Notes under the pieces: generated by a model
The model's database searches: none
Seen by the model: the letters and a program-made list of their open reading frames with translations, nothing else
Told to the model about the DNA's origin: nothing
Shown: piece after piece, positions 25,168-32,551 of the stretch
Position numbering within the stretch: position 1 is the stretch's first letter
Layout of the letters: every line of letters begins with the position of its first letter
From: Bacillota bacterium
GTDB taxonomy: Bacteria; Bacillota; UBA4882; UBA8346
NCBI GenBank assembly: GCA_029974635.1
Contig: JARKQY010000023.1
Coordinates: forward strand, 62,001-126,000
Direction: 5' to 3'
DNA: 64,000 bases
Position numbers and translations under genes: made by a program

Positions 25168-25509
25168 AGTGGAATATTGGTTGTAACAAAGAGAGAACAA
25201 TCCCGCAAGGGCATATAAACGGCTTCGTCGCCCTTGCAGAACTGCCCATAAATCAGACCGCTACGCCTATCTAGCCAGTCAAGGGCCGGGTCGTATTTTT
25301 TCTGCCGCAGGCGCGACACAGAAAAAATCTCCACCCTCAAGCCCTTGTACGGCAAAACCGGCTCCGCTGGATTGGCGGCAGTCGGTAGCTTTTTGCGGTG
25401 GCCCTGCCCCCGCGCCCCCGGCCTCTCCCAAGGAACAGGAGGGGAAATCCGGGCGCAACTTCTGGACAAAATGTCCCGAAGCAGAGATAAACAGGAATTT
25501 GATGATGGT
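25168..25509. mobile_element. GC-rich remnant of an integrative element, left part
   Basis: No intact gene. Composition changes abruptly to GC-rich. The minus strand carries protein-like text (QKKYDPALDWLDRRSGLIYG, then GDEAVYMPLRD) within a frame at 25469-25140, typical of accessory genes of conjugative elements. Together with 25959-26290 it brackets the VOC gene. Confidence 0.4.
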
Positions 25510-25529
25510 TGATATTAGGAGGTATTAGT

Positions 25530-25958
25530 GTGACAGACGATGAATTGAAAATTAAAATGTACTCGTTTACGGTGGATTGCAAAAACCCTTATGAATTAGC
25601 TAAATTCTATGCGGAGTTGCTCAAGTGGGAAATACCATTTTACGATGAAGAATATGCATGCGTAGGCGCTCCGGGAACGAATCAGGGGACGTATCCTGGC
25701 ATAACATTTCAACGGAATCCTGAGTATAAACCGCCTGTATGGCCGGAAAAGCCTGAAGCTCAACAGCAAATGGCGCATATGGACTTCGCCGTTAATAATT
25801 TGGAAGAAGCAGTTCAATATGCAATCCATTGTGGAGCGACAATCGCAGATGAGCAATTTTCTGATGATTGGAAAGTTATGCTTGACCCCGCCGGACACCC
25901 GTTTTGCCTATGCCAAATGAAATCAATTTTTAGCAGTGCCCATTTTGCATTGTTATAG
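25530..25958 (+). CDS. VOC-superfamily (glyoxalase-like) protein
   Basis: A 142-residue glyoxalase/bleomycin-resistance-fold protein. It begins KIKMYSFTVDCKNPYELAKF and has MAHMDFAVNNLEEAVQYAIH in the second half, ending with MLDPAGHPFCLCQ, the usual C-terminal metal-side strand. GTG 25530 follows AGGAGGTATTAGT, a strong site; the frame from 25509 has none. VOC proteins of this size include thiol-dependent detoxifying and antibiotic-resistance enzymes; the substrate here is unknown. It sits between two GC-rich remnants, so it is probably mobile cargo. Confidence 0.8.
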   Translation: MTDDELKIKMYSFTVDCKNPYELAKFYAELLKWEIPFYDEEYACVGAPGTNQGTYPGITFQRNPEYKPPVWPEKPEAQQQMAHMDFAVNNLEEAVQYAIHCGATIADEQFSDDWKVMLDPAGHPFCLCQMKSIFSSAHFALL

Positions 25959-26290
25959 AGAGTCACGAAACTGGTAATTTGCAGTTGTGTTGCTGGATAA
26001 CCGCTATACTCTTTTGAACATTCATATGCGCCCTGTCCGCTGCTGAAAGCGAACTGTCCTTTGGCTTCCTGCCGCTTCAAACGCCTTGCCTTCTACAGCG
26101 GCAACGGCGTTTTCACGGCAACGCTGACAGAGCGTATAACACACTACACTTTGCTTCGCAAAGTCGTGTGCCAAGGGGCAAGCCCCTTTGGAATCCTCGA
26201 CAACAAAACAGGCTGCATATTCCCTCAGCGGGAACATGCAGCCCTTTTGTTGTCAGCAGCCGGTTTCACGGTCTGCGTGTAGTTCCTTGT
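25959..26290. mobile_element. GC-rich remnant of an integrative element, right part
   Basis: No convincing gene, although a plus-strand frame (26061-26282) reads CQGASPFGILDNKTGCIFPQ. The text resembles non-coding or decayed segments of clostridial conjugative transposons as I remember them; this needs a search. 26291-26410 is AT-rich and contains a reversed GGAGTCTGTGC-type terminus (26348-26364). Confidence 0.4.
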
Positions 26291-26410
26291 AAACTGACCT
26301 AACATTGATCTAATACAAAATATTGTAGTTCTATGCTACAAAAAGGTGTTATTCGCACAGAGTTTTAGAATATTTCCAGTAGTCATTCGTAAAAAAAATT
26401 AAGGAATGTG

Positions 26411-26476
26411 TTGACAAATCGTGACTACCTGGATTATAATATTTAACTTGACATTATTGGACAAGCATGATATAAT
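26411..26476 (+). promoter_or_regulatory. Tandem consensus promoters of veg
   Basis: Upstream promoter: TTGACA (26411-26416), 18-base spacer, TATAAT (26435-26440). Downstream promoter: TTGACA (26448-26453), exactly 17 bases, TATAAT (26471-26476), a perfect sigma-A consensus. The veg gene of B. subtilis is likewise known for a very strong promoter. Confidence 0.9.
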
Positions 26477-26504
26477 TCCTTCGAATAGAAGGAAGGTGGC
26501 AAAA

Positions 26505-26780
26505 ATGAGGGAGGCTGGTATTCTCGATCGAATTCGTGAAGATTTGGATTTATTCGTAGGGAAACCCATAAGGATAAAAGCAAATCGCGGTCGAAAGAGA
26601 GTTTTTGAAGTCGAAGGAATATTGGAACAAACCTATCCCAAAGTATTTGTAGTTAGTTTTAAAGAACGGCAGGTCGAACGTAGAATTTCATATAGTTACG
26701 CTGATCTTTTAACGAAAGCGGTGGAGCTTTCGGTGGGAGATAACCGTATAGGATTGATAAAAGAAAGTGCAACCGGTTAA
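26505..26780 (+). CDS. veg: Veg protein
   Basis: A 91-residue Veg family protein (DUF1021), linked in B. subtilis to biofilm formation and spore outgrowth. Matching segments are GKPIRIKANRGRKRVFEVEG, LEQTYPKVFVVSF and RISYSYADLLTKAVEL. ATG 26505 has GGAAGGTGG upstream. The longer frame from 26421 overlaps both promoters and is rejected. The two consensus promoters predict very high expression, and a strong terminator follows. Confidence 0.95.
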   Translation: MREAGILDRIREDLDLFVGKPIRIKANRGRKRVFEVEGILEQTYPKVFVVSFKERQVERRISYSYADLLTKAVELSVGDNRIGLIKESATG

Positions 26781-26787
26781 TTGCTGG

Positions 26788-26810
26788 CCCGTCTTGACGG
26801 GCTATTTTTC
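26788..26810 (+). terminator. Terminator of veg
   Basis: GCCCGTC (26788-26794), TT, GACGGGC (26797-26803), then TATTTTT. Confidence 0.92.
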
Positions 26811-26840
26811 TGACCTTTTTTATGAAAAATGAGACCCAAT

Positions 26841-27878
26841 TTACGTAAAGTATTCCACCCTGGCATCGGGGAAAAGACGATTGATATCATTCAGAATATG
26901 CTCCTTCAACCGTGAATAATCCGGTTCGGGATAAATATATTTAACTAGGCCATATTTCCCGAACTTACGACGGCGTGTGGTTTCATTCAAGTCCAGATGA
27001 GTTCCGGGAAATCTCTCCAAAATGACGTTTTTAGCCCTTTTGGTAAAACGGTGAGTTATCAACTCAAAGGTCAAATCCGGTGGCAGCTCTTTAAATGAAG
27101 AGCGGATTTGTTGAAATAATTCGGTATATCCAGTTTCAAATCCGGGATAAATAAAGAGTGGAGCAATGATGAAACCGAGCGGATATTTTGCCCCGGCCAT
27201 TTGATTGGCTGCATCCAGCCGTTGGCGCAGGGTGGCCGTATTCGGTTCGAATTTCCGGATAATTTCCGCTGTATTTAAACTGAACCGGAACCGGGTCCGG
27301 TTGTGATGCTCGATTTTTAATAACGGTTCAACTGCCGCAAATTTGGTGACTACCCGTAACGCGCTTGATTCCAGAGTCGAAAAAAACTGGATGGCTTTCG
27401 TTAGTGAGCCGGTAATATGTTCCACAGCCAAAGGATCGGAAGTACTGGCTGCTTCGAAGGTTGTAATTTTTGGGCGGTTTTGAACGGTTATTTCCCGGAT
27501 CACCGCGAAGATTTCATCCAGGTTGACATATACTCTAATATACGGTTTTTTGCCAAGATGGGTTTGCAGGTAGCAGTAATGGCATCCCCCCGGGCAACTG
27601 GTCCCCATGGAGAATTCGAAATCAGCGGAAGGTTTACACGTATCCAGGTGTAAATCTCTTTTTAATCCAACAACGAGTGTGTCTTTGGCCTCGCGATAGC
27701 ATTGTTGCGGGTTGTCGCCCGGAATTCCGGTAACCCGGTTATGGGAACGGGGACCGATAATTTTTACCGGTATATCGGCAGCATTCATTTGGGCAAGAAT
27801 GTCGGCGCCCAGATGGTACTTCAAGGCGTCTTCCTCTATAAAAACCCTTTTTGGCTGAAATAGTTTCATACTAAACAT
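26841..27878 (-). CDS. splB: Spore photoproduct lyase
   Basis: Radical-SAM enzyme that reverses the UV-induced thymine dimer (spore photoproduct) during germination; 345 residues, normal length. The cluster motif is SCPGGCHYCYL, a CxxxCxxC with Cys95, Cys99 and Cys102. The following FEAASTSDPLAVEH region matches the B. subtilis stretch that contains the hydrogen donor Cys141. Here the position seems to be Ser145, a possible change in the radical relay. The gene runs opposite to murB and veg and ends close to the veg terminator. Two in-frame ATGs, at 27876-27878 and 27867-27869, are possible starts; neither has a strong ribosome site. Its presence strongly implies sporulation. Confidence 0.95.
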   Translation of the reverse strand: MFSMKLFQPKRVFIEEDALKYHLGADILAQMNAADIPVKIIGPRSHNRVTGIPGDNPQQCYREAKDTLVVGLKRDLHLDTCKPSADFEFSMGTSCPGGCHYCYLQTHLGKKPYIRVYVNLDEIFAVIREITVQNRPKITTFEAASTSDPLAVEHITGSLTKAIQFFSTLESSALRVVTKFAAVEPLLKIEHHNRTRFRFSLNTAEIIRKFEPNTATLRQRLDAANQMAGAKYPLGFIIAPLFIYPGFETGYTELFQQIRSSFKELPPDLTFELITHRFTKRAKNVILERFPGTHLDLNETTRRRKFGKYGLVKYIYPEPDYSRLKEHILNDINRLFPDARVEYFT

Positions 27879-27938
27879 TGTACCCGAGTTTTACCGATGT
27901 ATTCGGGATAAGATAATTAAATATTCGCGGAGGTTAAT

Positions 27939-28853
27939 ATGCAGGATTGGCGGATAAAGGCGGAATCGGAATTGACCGGGATTCGAATCAAGAGGGATGC
28001 CCCAATGGCGAAACTGACTACTTTTAAAATTGGGGGTCCTCTCGACCTGTTGGTAGAACCTGAAAATCTTGATGACCTGCGGCGAGTACTCACTTTCTGT
28101 CGTGATCAGGAGATAACATGGTTAATTATTGGGCGGGGTTCAAATTTGCTGGTCCGGGACAAGGGAATTCGCGGAATCGGTATCCGGCTGGCGGGAAGTT
28201 TTGTGGAATGGGAAGCTGATGAAACGCGAGTAACCGCCGGAGCGGGAGTAATCTTGACGGATTTGGCTAAAGGCACAGCTTGTCTTGGGTTAACTGGATT
28301 GGAGTTTGCTTGCGGTATCCCCGGAACAGTTGGTGGTGCTGTTTTTATGAATGCCGGGGCTTATGATGGTGAGATGTCGCGCGTTATTACCATAGTGGAG
28401 GCGTTTGACGCTTTAACCATGGAATTAATAAGATTTACAAGTGCGGAATTGGAGTTCGGTTACCGGCATAGCCGGTTTCAGAAAGAATCCAAACTGGTGG
28501 TTACCAGTTTGACATTGCAGCTACAACGTTCCGATCCGGAAGATGCTAATCATAAAATTACCGAATTAACCTGCCGCCGTGAAAATTCACAGCCATTGGA
28601 TATGCCTAGCGCTGGAAGTGTATTTCGCCGTCCGGAAGGATATTTTGTGGGAACTTTGATTACGGAGGCCGGCTTAAGAGGTTTTGCTATCGGAGGAGCG
28701 CAGGTGTCAACCAAGCACGGCGGTTTTATTGTAAATAAAGGCAATGCAACCGCCGCTGATGTTTTAGCCTTAATCAAACACATACAAAAGGTTATCAAGG
28801 AACGGGCCGGGGTCGAATTAATCCCCGAATACCGTATTATTGGGGAGGAATAG
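27939..28853 (+). CDS. murB: UDP-N-acetylenolpyruvoylglucosamine reductase
   Basis: MurB reduces UDP-GlcNAc-enolpyruvate to UDP-MurNAc with NADPH and FAD, in cytoplasmic peptidoglycan precursor synthesis. At 304 residues it is of the short type found in Bacillus. FAD-binding motifs are IIGRGSNLLV and GLEFACGIPGTVGGAVFMNAGAY (given in part). The catalytic serine lies in MPSAGSVFRRPEG, and the final glutamate region is GVELIPEYRIIG. CGGAGG precedes ATG 27939. It is divergent from splB with 60 bases between and stands alone, not in a dcw cluster. Confidence 0.96.
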   Translation: MQDWRIKAESELTGIRIKRDAPMAKLTTFKIGGPLDLLVEPENLDDLRRVLTFCRDQEITWLIIGRGSNLLVRDKGIRGIGIRLAGSFVEWEADETRVTAGAGVILTDLAKGTACLGLTGLEFACGIPGTVGGAVFMNAGAYDGEMSRVITIVEAFDALTMELIRFTSAELEFGYRHSRFQKESKLVVTSLTLQLQRSDPEDANHKITELTCRRENSQPLDMPSAGSVFRRPEGYFVGTLITEAGLRGFAIGGAQVSTKHGGFIVNKGNATAADVLALIKHIQKVIKERAGVELIPEYRIIGEE

Positions 28854-28978
28854 GCGGCGAAATCAGTTTTAGGAAAAGAATTCCGGCTGTTTTATGTGAA
28901 ATTGAAAAAGGAACTCATAATTTTGTGTCGAAATACATGGATTATCATTGATTCCAAATATTGTTCAAAGAGGATATC

Positions 28979-30016
28979 ATGAACAAGATCAGGCTATGGG
29001 TTCGTATAATGATGACTTTGATATTATGTGGATGCCCGGTTGTTTTGGCGAGTAATAACGACGGTTCACATGTGGTGGAAGTTCCGGCGCCAAATTTACC
29101 AGGATCAGAAACGAGATTATTGCCGTCAAATTACGATGTTTGGTCATGTGATTGGTCTCCCAACGGGAAAATTATGATTTTTACTGGTAAAATTCAAGGC
29201 GAGGATTCCTTAAAAATGCGGGTCTGGTATTGGGAGCTTGATCCGGCAGGTGAACCGTCGTATTTGACCAATACCGATCAAATGGCCGATTATAACCCGC
29301 GCTGGTCGCCTGATGGCACCAAAATTGTTATGACCAGGCGTTCTTTTAAATCAAACAATATCAGTTCAGCCATCTGGCTGAAAGAAATCCCCGGGGGCGG
29401 AGGCCAACAATTAACCGTCGGACCCGAAGATCGCGAACCCTGCTGGGCGCCGGACGGATCAAGCGTTGTTTTCAGCCGTGGCCAGGGACCGTATAAAGCC
29501 AGTTTAATTTCGGTCAACGTCAACGATGGGTCGGCCAAAGTATTGTTAACCAAAGAGGGTGAATTATTATGCAATCCTTGGTGGGGTAAGGATGGTAAGA
29601 TTTACTATACCAAGTTCCGGCCTGGCCCAAAGACAGTCACGGTTTCCGGGCAAAATTATCAGGTGATGGATTTTGGGAAAGGCAGTATTTGGGCACTAAA
29701 CCCGGAGGACGGTACGGAAACTTCGGTGGTAGGAGATGAATATGATAACCGGTCTCCAGTTCTATCGCCGGATGGTGAAAAATTAGCTTTTGTATCGGAT
29801 CGCGTCTTTTTGAAAGATGCAAATGGCAATAATAATAGTAAATTGGATCGCGGTTGCCTATATATCAAAAACTTAAAGAACGACCGGATTTATTATATTA
29901 CCAGCAAGGTAGGATTGAACGGCGCTTCGTTATCCTGGAGCCCCGACGGCAAGAAAATTGCATTTTTTACTTTCCGTAGTATAAGACCTTCCGTTTGGGT
30001 CATTAATTTACCTTAG
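28979..30016 (+). CDS. Exported TolB-like beta-propeller protein
   Basis: A 345-residue secreted protein. A signal peptide (residues 1-25, hydrophobic MMTLILCGCPVVLAS) is followed by repeated PD40/TolB blades: WSCDWSPNGKIMIFTG, YNPRWSPDGTKIVMTRR, REPCWAPDGSSVVFSRG, NRSPVLSPDGEKLAFVSD and ASLSWSPDGKKIAFFT. Such propellers act outside the cytoplasmic membrane as protein-interaction scaffolds. AAAGAGGA lies upstream of ATG 28979; the frame opens earlier at TTG 28961. It is the first gene of the surface cluster that continues with a pilin-like and a chaperone-like protein, each in the same direction with short gaps. Confidence 0.85.
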   Translation: MNKIRLWVRIMMTLILCGCPVVLASNNDGSHVVEVPAPNLPGSETRLLPSNYDVWSCDWSPNGKIMIFTGKIQGEDSLKMRVWYWELDPAGEPSYLTNTDQMADYNPRWSPDGTKIVMTRRSFKSNNISSAIWLKEIPGGGGQQLTVGPEDREPCWAPDGSSVVFSRGQGPYKASLISVNVNDGSAKVLLTKEGELLCNPWWGKDGKIYYTKFRPGPKTVTVSGQNYQVMDFGKGSIWALNPEDGTETSVVGDEYDNRSPVLSPDGEKLAFVSDRVFLKDANGNNNSKLDRGCLYIKNLKNDRIYYITSKVGLNGASLSWSPDGKKIAFFTFRSIRPSVWVINLP

Positions 30017-30068
30017 GTAATTAATGTTCTAGCATAAAACACATAAAAAATAGGGGGTAAGGTAAGGT

Positions 30069-30551
30069 ATGAAGAAACATTGGGTATTAGTGGCTTTATT
30101 GGTTTTGGCGCTGGGAAGCGCGGCTTATGCAGCAGATTCTCACACTGTAACGGTTACCGTCAATGCATTCGCGAGAATATCGGTTACCGGTATCGCATCA
30201 GGAGTAGTCGCGGAAAATGATTTCGATGTGAACGGCAACGCTGTAAAGGATCTCAAAAGCACTGTCCAGATTTCGGTAAAGACCAACAAACATAACGGTT
30301 GCATCATTTCAGCATCAGCCCCGGACTTTTCCAACAGTTCGTCAAAATTTTCCGTCAATGCGTTGCATGTCAAGGTCGGTGCCGGAGGCAGTTTCATACC
30401 GTTGGCCAATACTGCGACACCGTTAATTAATTTGACCGGCCCGCAGAATAATATTACATACCCGGTTGCATTCCAATTGAACTTGACCGGGAACGAATTA
30501 GCAGGTGATTATAATACGGTTGTAACTTATACTGTTACACCAAATTCGTAA
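30069..30551 (+). CDS. Small exported pilin-like protein
   Basis: A 160-residue secreted protein, not named. A clear signal peptide (residues 1-21, SAAYAADS) precedes an all-beta, Asn/Thr/Val-rich domain starting HTVTVTVNAFARISV and ending ELAGDYNTVVTYTVTPNS. The G-x-Y-x-x-x-V-x-x-T-V ending and the alternating strands resemble spore-coat-U/archaic pilin subunits and DUF4402-type fimbrial proteins. Only one Cys is present, so no SCPU disulphide. It sits between a propeller gene and a PapD-like chaperone candidate, which supports a subunit role. GGGGGTAAGGTAAGG precedes the ATG. Function is inferred from pattern and context. Confidence 0.6.
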   Translation: MKKHWVLVALLVLALGSAAYAADSHTVTVTVNAFARISVTGIASGVVAENDFDVNGNAVKDLKSTVQISVKTNKHNGCIISASAPDFSNSSSKFSVNALHVKVGAGGSFIPLANTATPLINLTGPQNNITYPVAFQLNLTGNELAGDYNTVVTYTVTPNS

Positions 30552-30595
30552 TACTTTCGATATCCAGTATTTTGATTTGAGAAAGGAACGTTAAA

Positions 30596-31414
30596 TTGCC
30601 CCTGTTGCAGTCAAAGTTCCGCTTGCCGGTTTTTTTCATACTATTACTGGTGCTGGTGGTCCCTTCATGGCTGGCGGTTTTAGCGTTGGATTTGGGAATC
30701 AGCCCGCCGGATATCAATCTTAAACTTGATAAAGGCGAAGAATATCTGGGCGAACTTTATATTTTCGGCTCCGATACCGATACGGTCGATGTCAAGGCTT
30801 ATGCGATGGATTGGTCCTTAACCGCTTCCGGAGATTATCAATTTTTGCCATTAGGAACCATTAAACGCTCCGCTTCAGCGTGGGTTTCATTTACGCCCGC
30901 CAATTTTAGGCTCCTACCTAAACGCGGGCAAAAGGTACTGTATACTGTAAAGGTACCTAATGATGCCGCGGGAAGTTACTGGGCCAATATTATGTTTGAT
31001 ACCAATCCAACCCTAATCAAGGGGAAAGAGCGGTTTCAAGTCGCCGTCTCCGGCCGGCTGGCTTTTATATTGCGAATTGACATCAAGGGGTCTTCTCCTG
31101 GAACCGGAAGCATTGAAAAGTTAAAACTGAACTGGAATCCGGCAACCCGAAAAGTTGAGGCGTTATTCCGGGTAAAAAATAACGGCAAATCGTTTATTCG
31201 TTTTAAAGGACGACTGGAAATCAAAGATATTTTCGGGAAAAAAGTGGCGGAAATCCCGTTCCGTGAGGGTTATGTTTTACCTGATTATGTGCGTGAATTT
31301 GTATTGCAGGATCAAGACATAAACATAACCCCAGGATATTATGTCGGACTTGCTATTGCCGATTTTGGAGAGCGGAGTTTAAAAGCAGTTCAGGCTTCAT
31401 TCGAAGTAAAGTAA
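30596..31414 (+). CDS. Exported PapD-like periplasmic chaperone candidate
   Basis: A 272-residue exported protein. A signal peptide (to about 29, LAVLALDLG) is followed by a domain with the order of a PapD-type chaperone. LGISPPDINLKLDKGEEYLG corresponds to the first strand, YAMDWSLTASGDYQFLPLG to the mid-domain turn. WVSFTPANFRLLPKRGQKVLYTVKVPNDAAG (given in part as FRLLPKRGQKVLYTVKVP) corresponds to the region before the subunit-binding strand. The second half is another Ig-like domain. It also resembles DUF916-type surface proteins, which is the main alternative. TTG 30596 with AAAGGA upstream is the start. It lies 44 bases after the pilin-like gene. Confidence 0.55.
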   Translation: MPLLQSKFRLPVFFILLLVLVVPSWLAVLALDLGISPPDINLKLDKGEEYLGELYIFGSDTDTVDVKAYAMDWSLTASGDYQFLPLGTIKRSASAWVSFTPANFRLLPKRGQKVLYTVKVPNDAAGSYWANIMFDTNPTLIKGKERFQVAVSGRLAFILRIDIKGSSPGTGSIEKLKLNWNPATRKVEALFRVKNNGKSFIRFKGRLEIKDIFGKKVAEIPFREGYVLPDYVREFVLQDQDINITPGYYVGLAIADFGERSLKAVQASFEVK

Positions 31415-31442
31415 ATTTCATTATAAAAATGAAAAAAATTCG

Positions 31443-31471
31443 TTGCCAAAATGTAACTAAAATGTTATACT
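31443..31471 (+). promoter_or_regulatory. Promoter of the c-di-GMP riboswitch transcript
   Basis: TTGCCA (31443-31448), 17-base spacer, TATACT (31466-31471). The start site near 31478 lies just ahead of the aptamer. Confidence 0.75.
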
Positions 31472-31494
31472 GTAATTGAGACACTAACAACATA

Positions 31495-31600
31495 TCCGAA
31501 AAGGCAAATCCGGCGAAAGCCGGAGACGCAAAGCCACGGATCTAAGGTAACTGTACAACGATATAGTTGTAAAAGTGCTATGATGGCCGGGCTGCCGAAA
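31495..31600 (+). promoter_or_regulatory. Cyclic di-GMP-I (GEMM-I) riboswitch aptamer
   Basis: The conserved GEMM-I elements are present in order: GGCAAATCC, a GAAA tetraloop hairpin CCGGC-GAAA-GCCGG, AGACGCAAAGCCACGG, a variable hairpin (CAACGATATAGTTG), and the closing ATGATGGCCGGGCTGCC. GGCA (31503-31506) closes with TGCC (31593-31596). It senses intracellular c-di-GMP and lies upstream of a small exported protein in the surface cluster. Confidence 0.93.
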
Positions 31601-31652
31601 ATAGGTTGTATTTTTTTATTTTATTTTTTATTTTGTTTATTTTTGGCAGCCC
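31589..31652 (+). promoter_or_regulatory. Riboswitch expression platform: competing 15-pair stem
   Basis: GGGCTGCCGAAAATA (31589-31603), which includes the 3' strand of the aptamer, pairs along its whole length with TATTTTTGGCAGCCC (31638-31652), one G-U. This excludes aptamer closure. No T-run follows, so this is not a terminator. AGCCC (31648-31652) can alternatively pair with GGGCT (31690-31694) just before ATG 31696, suggesting translational control. Confidence 0.6.
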
Positions 31653-31695
31653 TGCATTGGTCATCGCAGTATGTGTGATGAAGGATGTGGGGCTA

Positions 31696-32130
31696 ATGTT
31701 TGGGATAGCCAGAACAGTAATGGTGGGGATGCTTATTTCAAGTATTGCGTTGCTAATGGCAAGCGGGACAGTTAGGAGTGAAGCCCGGAATCCGGTCTCG
31801 GTTCAGATATCAAGTATATGCAGATATCATATTGAAAGGATGGGGCTCGTTCCCCGGATAGATTCCAAAGATACCGTTGAAACCGTCAATGTATCGATAT
31901 TAAGTAACTCCGACCGGCCCTGGCAGTTGATGGTCAGCTGTAAAAACAACCCGTTGCGCATCGAATGGTCCGCCAATGGAATCATATGGCAAGAATTAAG
32001 TTCTCAACCCGTTATTGTATTAACTGGTTACCGGTCATTTTGGAATAATTATCGTTTGTTTTATCGGTATCAAGATGTTGCGTCCGTTCGTTATGCAAGA
32101 TTTCAATATCAAGTTTTATTTATTGATTAA
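31696..32130 (+). CDS. Small exported protein under c-di-GMP riboswitch control
   Basis: A 144-residue exported protein with a hydrophobic N-terminus (TVMVGMLISSIALLMASGTV). The mature domain has strands ending in PLRIEWSANGIIWQEL and a tyrosine-rich tail (WNNYRLFYRYQDVASVRYA). The same plan appears in the exported protein at 35579-36091 (LRWSRDGVNFHEL, RISYRLYPDRIYSAGQYTV), so the two are distant paralogues flanking the barrel gene. The frame is open from 31606, but ATG 31696 follows AAGGATGTGGGG and lies beyond the switch helix; ATG 31678 is an alternative. Not recognised as a known family. A pilus-tip or accessory subunit is one guess. Confidence 0.7.
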   Translation: MFGIARTVMVGMLISSIALLMASGTVRSEARNPVSVQISSICRYHIERMGLVPRIDSKDTVETVNVSILSNSDRPWQLMVSCKNNPLRIEWSANGIIWQELSSQPVIVLTGYRSFWNNYRLFYRYQDVASVRYARFQYQVLFID

Positions 32131-32551
32131 TAGCTTTTTGATATTCTTACTTTCCTCCTTTCCCTCCTTCTTTTTATACTTTTATTGCCCTCTCATTCAC
32201 TTTATCCTGATGAGAGGATTTTTCTGTTATTTTTTAATACGAAAATAAAAATCCAAAAAACCAATCTCGACAGGATTCACGGGATTAAGGGGATTTTACA
32301 TAAAAGAAAAGGCAATTGATTTAAAATGTTTCAATCCAATAAATCCTGTAAATCCCGTCTAAAAATAAGCTGGTGAATTTAATAGGCCTAAAACAAAGTC
32401 CTGGACAGGATTTACGCGATTTATAGGATGATAGAAAGGTTAAAATCATAGTATTTTATGCTAATGAGACATAGGTGAATATAGTGAAATCTCATTAATC
32501 CTCCCAGAAAAAGTATTTTCATTACTGGTTGTGCTCTGCAATCATGGATGG
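32131..32551. repeat. Intergenic stretch with GGATTAA-type repeats
   Basis: No gene. A short T- and C-rich run follows the previous stop. At 32262-32445 lie words such as GACAGGATTCACGGGATTAA, AATCCTGTAAATCCCGTCT and AATAGGCCTAAAACAAAGTC. The last is shared with 50010-50035 (AATTAGGCCTAAACAAGG). The region lies between converging genes. Confidence 0.55.

Noticed and set aside
26061..26282. 73-residue plus-strand frame
   Set aside because: No ribosome site and no fold; treated as decayed mobile-element sequence even though similar text may be annotated elsewhere.
26326..26345. Possible sixth copy of the two-hairpin element
   Set aside because: Only the small TTGTAG...CTACAA stem is present, with a longer loop, and the large stem is missing.
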